Shown: one piece after another, positions 7,202 to 14,712 of the stretch
Position numbering within the stretch: the first letter of the stretch is position 1
Layout: the number at the start of each line of letters is the position of its first letter
Assembly: GCF_008974225.1 (NCBI RefSeq)
Contig: NZ_BKZR01000050.1
Coordinates: forward strand, 1-22,859
Direction: 5' to 3'
DNA from: Weizmannia acidilactici
GTDB taxonomy: Bacteria; Bacillota; Bacilli; Bacillales; Bacillaceae_C
Length of the DNA stretch: 22,859 nucleotides
Translations under genes and position numbers: made by a program
The notes under the pieces: model-generated
Seen by the model: the letters and a program-made list of their open reading frames with translations, nothing else
What the model was told of the DNA's origin: nothing
Database searches by the model: none

Positions 7202-8185
7202 ATGTTTACTAATGCTACTATTTTAGTAACAGGGGGAACTGGATCCTGGGGTTATGATCTTGTGAAAAAATTATTAACATATAATCCTAAAGAGATTATT
7301 GTCTATTCACGTAACGAGGATAAACAGGTCAATATGAGAAGGGAATTTGATGATTCGAGGTTAACCTTTTCCTTAGGGGATGTAAGGGACCGACAAGCGT
7401 TATTTTATGCTTTTAAAGGTATCGATTATGTGTTCCATCTTGCTGCATTAAAACATGTTCCCGTTTGTGAAGAATTACCTTTGGAAGCCGTTAAAACAAA
7501 TGTAATAGGCACGCAAAATGTCATTGATGCTGCCATATATAATGGCGTAAAAAAAGTAATCAACGTATCAACAGACAAAGCTGCAGATCCGGCTAATTTT
7601 TACGGTTTTACAAAAGCCATTGGCGAAAAATTAATTGTTCATGCCAATAGTCTAAGTAAAGACACAAAGTTTATATGCATTAGAGGGGGAAATGTTTTAG
7701 CTACCAATGGAAGTGTCGTTAATCTGTTTATTGACGAAATTAACAATAAAAATAAAATTTCCATTACTGATAAACGCATGACACGCTTTTTCTTGACTAT
7801 GGAAGATGCAATCAACCTCTTATTGAAAGCAGCTTCTGAAGGGATAGGCGGAGAAATTTTTGTTATGAAAATGCCATCATGCAGGATCATGGATTTAGCC
7901 AAAGTTTTAATAAATCATTTTGGAAAAAAAGTAAGTATTGTGGAATCCGGCATCAGACCGGGTGAAAAACTTAATGAGGTTCTTTTAGCAAGTAACGAAA
8001 TTGAAGATACAGTTGAGTTTGATAAGGACTATCTTGTTGTTCTCCCCAAAATAGAAATTAAAGGATTAAGGGAACATTACTCTGCCTTTCCTTCAGTAAA
8101 AACCACATCCTATAGTTCAAGTGATAAATTTTTGACCCATGAGGAAATCAGGAAAATGCTAGTCAAGGCAAAGGTTTTGAAGTAG
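7202..8185 (+). CDS. Nucleotide-sugar 4,6-dehydratase, CapD/PseB-like (Polysacc_synt_2)
   Basis: This is a 327-residue SDR of the short soluble CapD/FlaA1/PseB group, which removes water from UDP-GlcNAc-type sugars to give 4-keto-6-deoxy intermediates. TGGTGSWG (10-17) binds the cofactor. FHLAALKHVP (78-87) and STDKAADPANFYGFTK (123-138) are the group signatures; the last contains the Tyr134/Lys138 catalytic pair. R-P-G-E-K-L-N-E in the C-terminal part is also typical. The ATG at 7202 matches the family start (MFxNxTILVTGGTGSWG). An in-frame ATG at 7163 with a GGAGAG site is an alternative and would overlap the DUF1796 gene. Together with the two other SDR genes it suggests a dedicated deoxy- or amino-sugar pathway. 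Confidence 0.85.
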   Translation: MFTNATILVTGGTGSWGYDLVKKLLTYNPKEIIVYSRNEDKQVNMRREFDDSRLTFSLGDVRDRQALFYAFKGIDYVFHLAALKHVPVCEELPLEAVKTNVIGTQNVIDAAIYNGVKKVINVSTDKAADPANFYGFTKAIGEKLIVHANSLSKDTKFICIRGGNVLATNGSVVNLFIDEINNKNKISITDKRMTRFFLTMEDAINLLLKAASEGIGGEIFVMKMPSCRIMDLAKVLINHFGKKVSIVESGIRPGEKLNEVLLASNEIEDTVEFDKDYLVVLPKIEIKGLREHYSAFPSVKTTSYSSSDKFLTHEEIRKMLVKAKVLK

Positions 8186-8249
8186 TTTTCGTCCAGTACA
8201 TTGAAAGAGTTTTACTTTCTAAAGGAAAATTTGGTATGTCAACACTAAA

Positions 8250-9085
8250 CTAAACAATTTTTTTGAGGTGTTTCTCTTTATATTCCATCGGGCTTAAATA
8301 CCCTAGTGTTCCATGGATTCTAATATGATTAAACCAATGAACATAATCATCTAATTCCAGTCTCGATTATTCGAAATTTTCAAAATACTTTCCTTTAACG
8401 AATTCTGTTTTGATAATTTTAAAGGTTGCTTCAGCTACTGCGCCGTCATAAGGGCAACCCTTCATACTTAACGACCGTTTAATTTTAAATGTATTGAGCG
8501 CTTCGTCAATTGTCTTGTTCTTGAATTCGTTACCTCTGTCTGTGTGGAATAATTGAATTTGCTGTAAATCTGCTTTCACTGTTGATAAGGCTCCATAGAC
8601 TAGTTGAGCATCTTTGTTTGGACCTGCACTATGACCAATAATTTCTCGATTATAAAGATCGACAAATAAACAGATGTAATGCCAGCTTTTTTCACTCTAA
8701 CGTATGTTAAGTCACTGATTACAACTGTTAATTCTTTTTGTTGATCAAATTCTCTTTTTAACTCATTTTCAACTTTTGATTCATTGCATTTATCCACATG
8801 TGGCTTAAACTGGGCAACTGTATAGTTTGACACTAGCCCGTTTTCTTTCATGATTCTGCCAATTCTTCGCCGTGAGACGATGATGCCAAGCTTCTTTAAT
8901 TCGTGTTTAATTTTCCGTGTACCATAGTTATGCCTGCTTTTCTGGAAGATATCCAGTATGGCAGCTGTCAGTTCATCTTTTGAATTATCTTGCTCTTTTG
9001 CTTCGTAGTAATAGGTACTTCTTGAAAGTTGTAGGACATCGCTCATTGCTGATATCGAGTATTTGTGACGATTGTTTTTGATCAC
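8250..9085 (-). pseudogene. IS3 orfB (DDE transposase), broken
   Basis: The frame starts with the HTH_21 region (residues 1-100, with YYYEAKEQ and NYGTRKIKHEL) and enters the rve integrase core. All three catalytic residues are recognisable: Asp in VISDLTYV, Asp in LFHTDRGNEF and Glu in VAEATFKIIKTE. A frameshift near 8680 scrambles the segment after VRVKKAG. A TAA follows YFENFE at about 8367; beyond it the frame resumes as LELDDYVHWFNHIRIHGTLGY and ends at the TAG at 8250. The lesions are few, so decay is fairly recent. Confidence 0.85.
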
Positions 9086-9089
9086 ATTT

Positions 9090-9365
9090 ACTTTTGTCCT
9101 AGTATCAGCACGGCTAGCTTTAAAATATCATTCTCCATCAATAAATGCTTGTTTTCTTTTCAAAGCTGGATCAATTCATTTTCTTCTGGAGAACGATTAT
9201 CCTTTTTCTTAAATGAACCGGATGTTTTAATTTGCTTTATCCATTATCCAACGCAGAAGGTGTCAAATCATACTCACTAATAATATCTTTTCTGGGCTTC
9301 CCGTTTTCATAAAGCTTGACCATTTGAGCCTTAAATTCTGCAGTGAATGTTCGTCTTGCTCTCAT
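9090..9365 (-). pseudogene. IS3 orfA (helix-turn-helix subunit), frameshifted
   Basis: The frame begins at the ATG at 9365 behind an AAGGAGAG site. It reads RRTFTAEFKAQMVKLYENGK and a typical transposase_8 helix-turn-helix. At about 9240 the frame breaks: SALDNG ends at a stop, whereas a shifted frame continues as WIKQIKTSGSFKKKDNRSP and then as the leucine-zipper region. A TGA replaces a codon before KENKHLLMENDILK. The protein cannot be made intact. Confidence 0.8.
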
Positions 9366-9406
9366 TTTTATTCTCTCCTTAACTAGGTAATGTTTGTCGT
9401 AGACTA

Positions 9407-9809
9407 CCAAAATAGTGGGTTTGCGACGAAACTTGACGTGGAGCCTCTGTGGGTATGGCTTGATGGCAATGGTGCTAGGAGAAAAAAAGAAAATCGCCAA
9501 AGCTAACTAGCCTACCATGCCCACCACTCCATATCAAGCTGTGTATGAATATTATACATCTGGAATATTTTGGAAATCACAATCTGAGATAATGTGGAAA
9601 TTCACACTAATGCAATATTTTCTTTTAGCTGTCCCTCTTAAATTTTTCATTTAGGTTCGGCGTTCCTGGGTGTAGGTAAAGGGTACTCCTGACATGTATG
9701 TTATGCATTGGATGCTTTATAAAAGCCGTCAGAAAATCATTCCACATGCATCCCCTTTAAGCCGTGTCTGTGAATTATTAACATAAAAAAGCAAGCCTGG
9801 AGGGAAAAT
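9407..9809. other. Gene-free segment with repeats resembling an IS21 end
   Basis: No gene is seen. Between about 9565 and 9640 there are near-copies of a short unit (TGGAATATTT, TGGAAATCACAATC, TGGAAATTCACACTAATG). Serial GGAAATTCACA-like repeats are typical of IS21-family termini, so this may be a solo end left by such an element. The assignment is from memory of the repeat style and is weak. The last 30 bases hold the ribosome site of the next gene. Confidence 0.3.
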
Positions 9810-10724
9810 ATGGACCCAAGACCAAAGTTAATCATTACGGGGGCAAATGGTTTTACAGGACATCATGCCTATAATCATTTTTCGAAATTAGGATATGATG
9901 TTATCGGAATAACGAGAAAACAAACATTCATGGGTAAAGAAAACATGAAAAATGAAAATTGTGACCTGACTAATAAGAAGGATGTAGCTATGTTAGTAGA
10001 GAGAATAAAACCGGATTATCTTTTACATTTGGCAGGTCAAAATAGTGTGGTTGATTCATGGAAGGATCCTATAGGCACCCTTGATATCAACCTTATGTCG
10101 GCAGCATATTTATTGGAAGCAATTCGAAAAGTAAATCCATCTTGTAAAATTTTGATTGCCGGATCTGCGCTACAAATTGACCCCGTTAATCTTTCAAATA
10201 TTCCTCATCCCTATAGCCTCAGTAAAACACTCCAAGAGATTGTTTCAGTAGCTTGGAAAAAATTATTCAAAATGAATATTGTTATCACAAAACCAACAAA
10301 CTTAATCGGGCCAGGTTGTTCAAATGGAATAAATTCCATTATTGCTTCAAAAATAGTAAAAATGGAGAGAAATGAGGCAGATCCCATTTTAATTGTCAAT
10401 AACTTAAATGCAACTCGTGATTTTCTGGATGTTCGAGATGCAGTGAATGCATATGAGATTTTATTAAACAAAGGAGAATCCGGAGAAGTTTATGATATCT
10501 GTACAGGAATAAGTCGGACAATAAGGGAAATGATTGATATTTATAAGAACTTAACCGATGTAAATTTAGAGGTGAAAGCTACTTCGAACCAGAGCGGATC
10601 GGAAGTGGAGACAAGAAAGCCTTCGAAATTATTTGAATTAGGTTGGAAACCAAGCATTCCCTTCGAAGCCTCATTAAGGGATACTATTGAGTTTTTCCGA
10701 ACAAACCCGGAAATTTGTATTTAA
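9810..10724 (+). CDS. NAD-dependent epimerase/reductase (GDP-mannose dehydratase/RMD-like SDR)
   Basis: This 304-residue extended SDR resembles GDP-mannose 4,6-dehydratases and GDP-4-keto-6-deoxymannose reductases. GANGFTG (11-17) is the cofactor loop, LHLAGQNSV (72-80) the NAD-ribose strand, Ser119 the catalytic serine and Tyr135/Lys139 (PYSLSK) the catalytic pair. ATRDFLDVRDAVNAY and VYDICTG are standard substrate-side motifs. The precise reaction, reduction or epimerisation of a keto sugar, cannot be decided. A GGAGGG site precedes the ATG. It is the last gene of the glycan group and ends before a terminator. With the 4,6-dehydratase it could complete synthesis of a 6-deoxy sugar. The gene was probably part of the same unit before IS3 inserted. 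Confidence 0.83.
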   Translation: MDPRPKLIITGANGFTGHHAYNHFSKLGYDVIGITRKQTFMGKENMKNENCDLTNKKDVAMLVERIKPDYLLHLAGQNSVVDSWKDPIGTLDINLMSAAYLLEAIRKVNPSCKILIAGSALQIDPVNLSNIPHPYSLSKTLQEIVSVAWKKLFKMNIVITKPTNLIGPGCSNGINSIIASKIVKMERNEADPILIVNNLNATRDFLDVRDAVNAYEILLNKGESGEVYDICTGISRTIREMIDIYKNLTDVNLEVKATSNQSGSEVETRKPSKLFELGWKPSIPFEASLRDTIEFFRTNPEICI

Positions 10725-10796
10725 ATGATGACTCCCCTTATCATATACATTCAGGATTTTTGTCTGAACTTATGACAGGGGCAATTCATGATAGTA

Positions 10797-10832
10797 AAAG
10801 TGGGGTTTAACAATACTTAGCCCCCTTTTTGG
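10797..10832 (+). terminator. Probable intrinsic terminator of the glycan locus
   Basis: AAAAGTGGGG and CCCCCTTTTT form an imperfect stem with one mismatch and one G-U pair, followed by a T run. It lies about 75 bases after the stop codon of the last epimerase gene. Confidence 0.6.
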
Positions 10833-11081
10833 TGTTGTAAATCATGTGTTATCTGACAGCGTATAGGTCAACGGTTCGAGATCGGTATGTTCCACTACAA
10901 CTTTCATTTTTGTGTAAAAGAAATAGGATGATTTTTGCTTTGCCATGTGCTTTAACTATGGACATCTGTTCTCCATAAAAGCCAAAAAGTTAGCTCGAAA
11001 CATGTTTGAAATAAGTCTTTATGAAATTTGCGTTAAAAATGTAATTAGGGCTTGCTGAACAAATCAGATGCAAGCCAAAAT
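10833..11081. other. Gene-free segment with a tRNA 3'-end-like fragment
   Basis: No gene is found. At about 10865-10897 the sequence resembles the T arm and acceptor end of a tRNA (GGTCAACGGTTCGAGATC and then TTCCACTA). No D arm, anticodon arm or matching acceptor 5' strand exists upstream, so it is not a tRNA gene. Such fragments are left by integrative elements or by decay. From about 11050 the sequence leads into the IS5 remnant. Confidence 0.3.
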
Positions 11082-11640
11082 TCAGTTATCAAAAGACAAA
11101 ATAGTGTTTTGTAAAAATTTAAAAAAAAGAACTCTGAGCTTTCGCCCCAGGTTCATGATGAGAAATTGGAGAGCTATAACTGTTTCACTTGTCTCCTGAA
11201 GGCGTGCTCGAATAAGGTCCAGCCCGTATTTGCGCTTGCCTTCACCAAATTTGCCTTCAACGGCATTACGTTCAGAGGCATCCTGATTCGCCAATCGTTC
11301 CAAGGACTTGTCTTCTGTCTTGGATGGGCGGCCAAGCCGTGGCCCACTTTAGATGCCGAGAGATTTGCAGTAAGCCAGATTTTCACGATTCCGGTAAATT
11401 TTGTCCGCCAGAATTGCTTCTGGGTAGAAACCAAACCGGTTGTAGTAATTTTCAACAGATTCCTTGAGAGTGATGCCTACATTGTAGTTTTCTCAATCAA
11501 GCCTTTCAATCAGGGCATAGCCATCGACAACACTGATGGCGTCTTTCGAACTGAACTCCACGTTCGCTTTTGCCTTGCCCCTTACAATTGGGCGGACATG
11601 CGGTTGGGAAATGCTCACAATCCGGTGGTCAATTCGTCTT
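11082..11640 (-). pseudogene. IS5-family transposase, 3' remnant with two stops
   Basis: A single frame on the minus strand encodes the C-terminal 185 or so residues of an IS5-type DDE transposase. Landmarks are RIVSISQPHVRPIVRGKAK, VVDGYALIERL (Asp), FYPEAILADKIYRNREN (Asp) and NAVEGKFGEGKRKYGL (Glu), then QETSETVIALQFLIMNLGRK. Two in-frame stops interrupt it: TGA at 11493-11495, where a Trp codon is expected, and TAA at 11349-11351. The N-terminal part is missing beyond about 11640. No terminal repeats were identified. Confidence 0.82.
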
Positions 11641-11815
11641 TAATAATCAAATGAATAAATGGTTGGAGGAAATCCTAGTTATATCAAGTAATGCCTGGCT
11701 ATTTCAGTCTGCGAAAGTTGAGTTGATTATCTTAACCATTTGCATTTCATTTGTCTAGACAAGCAGTCAAGAAAATGCATATTTTACAACATCTAACCGG
11801 AAAGGAGGGGGAAAT
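11641..11815. other. Gene-free segment between transposase remnant and DUF1259 pseudogene
   Basis: No open frame of value and no strong hairpin is seen. The last 15 bases carry an AAAGGAGGGGG ribosome site that serves the broken DUF1259 gene, so a promoter may lie within this stretch. Confidence 0.3.
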
Positions 11816-12203
11816 ATGTCATCCTGCTAGGAATTAGCAAATTATTATCGGGGGAACGGTGATTGTGTCGCACCCGGTTTGTGTCGTACAGCGTCTGCGC
11901 AATATCAATGCAACGATTTTAGGCCGCCGTACACGTTCGCCATTGTCACTCCCATTTGCGCTTTCGTTTGAAAACAATCGTAACGGACGCACGTTGAATC
12001 TCGGTGAAACAGTGATTTTAGAAAATGAAATCAATCCGTTTTTAACAGCATTGCGTAAACGGGGGATTACTGTTACAGCAGTTCATAACCATAGGCTGTT
12101 TGATAGTCCGCGTCTGATGTACATGCACTGGGAAAACGTCGGCAATCCGTTCGAGTTTGCACAGAACAGTATATCTACAGCCAAGGAAGCCGGTTTATTT
12201 TAG
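11816..12203 (+). pseudogene. DUF1259 (LppY/LpqO-like) protein gene with amber codon and frameshift
   Basis: The gene has an excellent AAAGGAGGGGG site and ATG at 11816, but codon 5 is TAG and, after the ELAN codons, one extra T shifts the frame near 11843. Past that, an uninterrupted frame gives IIGGTVIVSHPVCVVQRLRN, then the DUF1259 core with INATILGRRT, LNLGETVILENEINPF and VTAVHNHRLFD. The family function is unknown to me. The expected fifth residue is probably Gln, a one-base change. A GTG at 11859 opens the remaining frame (114 residues) but lacks a proper ribosome site. The rest is well conserved, so the damage is recent. A sequencing error is possible for one lesion, less so for both. 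Confidence 0.78.
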
Positions 12204-12415
12204 GTGTTTTTCACCAAAGAGGGAAATATAGTTTTCCCTCTTAAAAACTTTTGTGTGAAGACATTTTTTCAAGCATAGAAAAGCGATTACCAATATAAGC
12301 AAAGTTGAAGGCCAATTGCTTATGAATAAAATGAAAAGATCTTTTCGTTTCAATATCCCACTCAATTTTCATGAGGAATCTTTTACAAGTATGAAGATGT
12401 GTAACAAAAAATATT
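12204..12415. other. Intergenic segment with an inverted repeat, otherwise empty
   Basis: AAGAGGGAAA and TTTCCCTCTT (12218-12242 region) form a perfect 10-bp stem just after the DUF1259 stop, without a good T tract. It may act as a weak terminator. A 74-codon minus-strand frame at 12241-12465 runs through the terminator and has no recognisable features, so I do not call it. Confidence 0.45.
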
Positions 12416-12448
12416 AAAAAAGAAGAATGCCAGGCATTCTTCTTTTTT
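12416..12448. terminator. Perfect bidirectional terminator hairpin used as intron insertion site
   Basis: A 15-bp perfect stem (12416-12430 with 12434-12448) has a 3-base CAG loop and is flanked by A6 and T6, so it works in both directions. The group IIC intron starts 5 bases after the T run. Before the intron arrived the hairpin would have lain about 5 bases beyond the stop codon of the minus-strand methionine synthase gene and probably served as its terminator. Confidence 0.88.
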
Positions 12449-12452
12449 AACG

Positions 12453-13106
12453 GTGCGCCTGGCATGGCTGCACTCTATAGGGTGAAAGTCCCGAATCGCG
12501 AAGGCAGTAGTAGCGATAGCCTAACGCAAGGGTGTCGTAGTGATGCGGAATCTGAAGGAAGCGAGCGGCAAACCTCTGATTCTTGAGGAACATGAACCTC
12601 ATACAAGGCTAGGTATCATTGGATGAGCTTGCCGAACAAAGTAAAGTCCATACTGCCAAAGGTGATACAGAGTAAATGAGGCAGATAGGTGTAGGGAAAG
12701 AGTGCAGTCTTACCCAGAGAGGTCTGACTGGTACGCCGACTAAGTTGGTAACTAGCCTAGTGATAGGTTATTGAACAGTCAGAAGTCAGCAGAGATCATA
12801 GTACAAATAAGGTAGTTCCTCATTTGGAAGGACTGAACCATGAAGGAGTGTGGAATAAACTCGAATTTCACTTTGTTCAATGAAGCAGACAATCCAAAGA
12901 TGGACTTACTCAGTGGATAGAAACGGTGAATTCCGTGGGAGACATTGAGAGGGCTGAGAACTAAAGTGGTTTAAGGAGAGACAGAAAAGCATAACGGATG
13001 TGAGATACCAAATCACTATCCGACTGACTTCATGGAACCGCCGTATACGGAACCGTACGTACGGTGGTGTGAGAGGATGGAGGTTAGTCACCTCCTCCTA
13101 CTCGAT
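12453..13106 (+). mobile_element. Group IIC intron, ORF-less (654 bp)
   Basis: The sequence starts with GTGCG and keeps the conserved early bacterial IIC core, including CTATAGGGTGAAAGTCCCGAA, CCTAACGCAAGGGTGTC and GGAATCTGAAGGAAGC, as in the Oceanobacillus iheyensis intron. Domain V lies at 13037-13068: stem ACCGCCGTA/TACGGTGGT with a CG bulge, a GAAC loop and a CGC triad typical of class C. Domain VI follows with GGAGGT/ACCTCC, and a bulged A at 13100 is 6 bases before the proposed end at 13106 (CTACTCGAT). Domain IV holds only a stub of the reverse transcriptase. The ribozyme looks complete, so it may splice and could be moved by a reverse transcriptase from another copy. The exact ends are inferred from family consensus. 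Confidence 0.9.
12840..12920 (+). pseudogene. Stub of the intron-encoded reverse transcriptase
   Basis: An ATG at 12840 opens a 26-codon frame containing NEADNPKMDLLSG, which looks like the start of a group IIC reverse transcriptase/maturase, and then meets a TAG at 12918. The following 110 bases lead straight into domain V. The polymerase, maturase and thumb regions are therefore gone, apparently by one internal deletion in domain IV. Confidence 0.6.
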
Positions 13107-14207
13107 TTACCCCCACACCTCATGTGCAATTTTGACAACATGCTCCAGTTTTTCCCATTGCTGGTCTTCCGAAAGCAGGTTGCCTTCTTCGGTGGAAGCA
13201 AAACCGCACTGTGGGCTCAAGCAAAGCTGGTTGAGCGGGACATATTTTGTTGCTTCGTCGATCCGACGCTTAATCTCGTCCGCATTTTCCAGATCGCCGA
13301 ATTTGGAAGTAATCAGGCCGAGCACGATTTGCAGGTCTTTTCTTTGCACATGACGCAACGGTTCAAATCCGCCGGCGCGGTCGCTGTCATATTCCAAAAA
13401 GAAGCCGTCAATATGGAGGCCGTTAAAGAGCGTTTCTGCGACAGGCTCATAGCCGCCGGAAGCAATCCATGTCGAGCGGAAATTGCCGCGGCAAATGTGC
13501 ATCGTAATGGTCAAATCTTCCGGCCGGCCATCGACCGCTTCATTAATCGTCCGGGCGTAAAGCTCCTTTAGGTGATCCGGATTTAGTCCGCGGGCTTTGA
13601 GCTGCTCTTTTTGTTCTTCAGAGCAAAGGTATGCCCATGCCGTATCATCGAGCTGCAAATAGCGGCAGCCGGCATCGTAAAAAGCTGCAATTGCCTTTTT
13701 ATAAGCCTGCCCGAGATCATGGAAAAACAGCGCTTCATCTTTGTAGCGCCCATAGGCAATCGTGCCACGGAAATGCAGCATACTCGGGCTCGGAATTGTC
13801 ATTTTTGCCATGTGTGTACCGGCAACGCTATGTAAAAATTTAAAATCATCAATCATCGGGTGGCCGTTAAAATCCAAGTCCCCGACAATCCGAATGGAAT
13901 GCGATTTCGTTTGCCTTCCCTTAAACTGGATGCCGCTTTCGGTTTCGTAGCCTTCCACGCCGTCAAGATTTTCGAGAAAATCAAAATGCCAGTAAGCGCG
14001 GCGGAATTCCCCGTCTGTCACAGATTGAAGACCGATTTCTTTCTGTTTTTCCACAATCCTTTTAATTTCTTTATTTTCCAATTCGCGCAGCGCTTCAGCT
14101 GGAATCTCGCCTGCTTCCTTTTGGCGGCGGGCCTGCTTAAGTTTATCCGGCCTTAACAGACTGCCGACATGGTCAGCGCGAAAAGGCGGTTGTTTCTGAG
14201 TAGTCAT
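13107..14207 (-). CDS. Cobalamin-independent methionine synthase-like protein (YxjG/YxjH family, MetE C-terminal domain)
   Basis: This 366-residue protein corresponds to the catalytic C-terminal barrel of MetE. Members transfer a methyl group to homocysteine in the cytoplasm to make methionine. It starts with the RADHVGSLLRP signature. The zinc ligands are recognisable as His237 and Cys239 in MHICRGN, Glu272 in FFLEYD and Cys334 in SPQCGF, and YLQLDDTAW (183-191) is the substrate loop. Length and layout match B. subtilis YxjG/YxjH. An AAAGGGGAG site precedes the ATG at 14207. No S-box riboswitch is visible in the short leader, unlike B. subtilis yxjG/yxjH. The stop codon directly abuts the group II intron on the opposite strand. 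GC content is clearly higher than in the glycan locus. Confidence 0.87.
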   Translation of the reverse strand: MTTQKQPPFRADHVGSLLRPDKLKQARRQKEAGEIPAEALRELENKEIKRIVEKQKEIGLQSVTDGEFRRAYWHFDFLENLDGVEGYETESGIQFKGRQTKSHSIRIVGDLDFNGHPMIDDFKFLHSVAGTHMAKMTIPSPSMLHFRGTIAYGRYKDEALFFHDLGQAYKKAIAAFYDAGCRYLQLDDTAWAYLCSEEQKEQLKARGLNPDHLKELYARTINEAVDGRPEDLTITMHICRGNFRSTWIASGGYEPVAETLFNGLHIDGFFLEYDSDRAGGFEPLRHVQRKDLQIVLGLITSKFGDLENADEIKRRIDEATKYVPLNQLCLSPQCGFASTEEGNLLSEDQQWEKLEHVVKIAHEVWG

Positions 14208-14270
14208 TGTATTCTCCCCTTTCTATAAATATTTAGAATTATAGCAAAAGAGAGGGGGGAAGTAAACCTA
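14208..14270 (-). promoter_or_regulatory. Sigma-A promoter of the methionine synthase gene
   Basis: On the minus strand TTTACT and TATAAT are separated by 18 bases, with the -10 about 30 bases before the start codon. The -10 is perfect and the -35 fair. The leader is too short for a riboswitch. Confidence 0.6.
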
Positions 14271-14297
14271 ATTTTGTTAAAATTCCTGCCAAAATGA

Positions 14298-14411
14298 TTA
14301 TAGCGTTTTTGGTTCACTGGATATTTTTTCATCGACCCTTCGGATAAGGGCAGCATTTTCACCGCCAAACTGATAAACGACTATGACCATCCTCTCTTCC
14401 AAGTAATTCAT
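14298..14411 (-). CDS. Possible 37-residue ORF or gene remnant upstream of the methionine synthase gene
   Basis: An ATG at 14411 opens a 37-codon frame (MNYLEERMVIVVYQFGGENA and so on, ending at 14298). The stop of another frame overlaps its ATG as ATGA. That other frame reads KPAGIFLKLFPFIIPQ but has no start. I recognise neither. The two could be pieces of one frameshifted gene. There is no good ribosome site at 14411, although a GAGAGG precedes the internal Met8. The rest of the gap (14412-14634) shows nothing else before the alcohol dehydrogenase promoter. Confidence 0.25.
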   Translation of the reverse strand: MNYLEERMVIVVYQFGGENAALIRRVDEKISSEPKTL

Positions 14412-14634
14412 TTCGTTTTTTTGTCTGCAATGGCTTCAATGGCAACTTGCGGGATGATGAAAGGGAACAGTTTTAAAAAAATGCCGGCCGGTTTGCTGTT
14501 TAACGTCCATTAGTTGTAATACAGCAGGAAAAGCAGTACACAAGACCTGTTCGTATTATTGTAGTTGATTGTCTTTCAATAATCCCTGAATAAGCCGGTG
14601 CTAAAACCTTAAAAATTAAATATTTTAAATATTA

Positions 14635-14664
14635 TTGACCCTAAACAAAAAACAAAGCTATACT
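14635..14664 (+). promoter_or_regulatory. Sigma-A-like promoter of the iron alcohol dehydrogenase operon
   Basis: TTGACC (14635-14640) and TATACT (14659-14664) are separated by 18 bases. The expected start of transcription is near 14671, about 42 bases before the TTG start codon. No -24/-12 element was found here. Confidence 0.6.
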
Positions 14665-14712
14665 TGTTTTAAGCGTATCGCTAGAAAATCATTTTATAAT
14701 AGGGTGGTTATA

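Larger units (their letters stand above)
8237..9406 (-). mobile_element. IS3-family insertion sequence, decayed
   Basis: The element has the orfA/orfB layout of the IS3 family on the minus strand. Ends are proposed from an imperfect inverted repeat: GTCAACACTAAACTAAAC at the low end (from 8238) and, read on the minus strand, GTCTACGACAAACATTAC at the high end (to about 9405), matching at roughly 11 positions. A target duplication is not obvious. It was inserted about 50 bases after the dehydratase stop codon and divides it from the next sugar gene. Confidence 0.75.

Noticed and set aside
10822..10897. A complete tRNA gene
   Set aside because: Only a T-arm and acceptor-like end is present; no D arm, anticodon arm or pairing acceptor strand.
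12241..12465. A 74-codon minus-strand frame
   Set aside because: It starts inside the intron, reads through the terminator hairpin and resembles nothing I know.
13032..13571. A 179-codon plus-strand frame across the intron end and methionine synthase gene
   Set aside because: It is antisense to a clear MetE-like gene and starts inside the intron ribozyme, with no ribosome site.
14208..14300. An S-box (SAM) riboswitch before the methionine synthase gene
   Set aside because: The leader between the -10 box and the start codon is about 30 bases and has none of the S-box core motifs.
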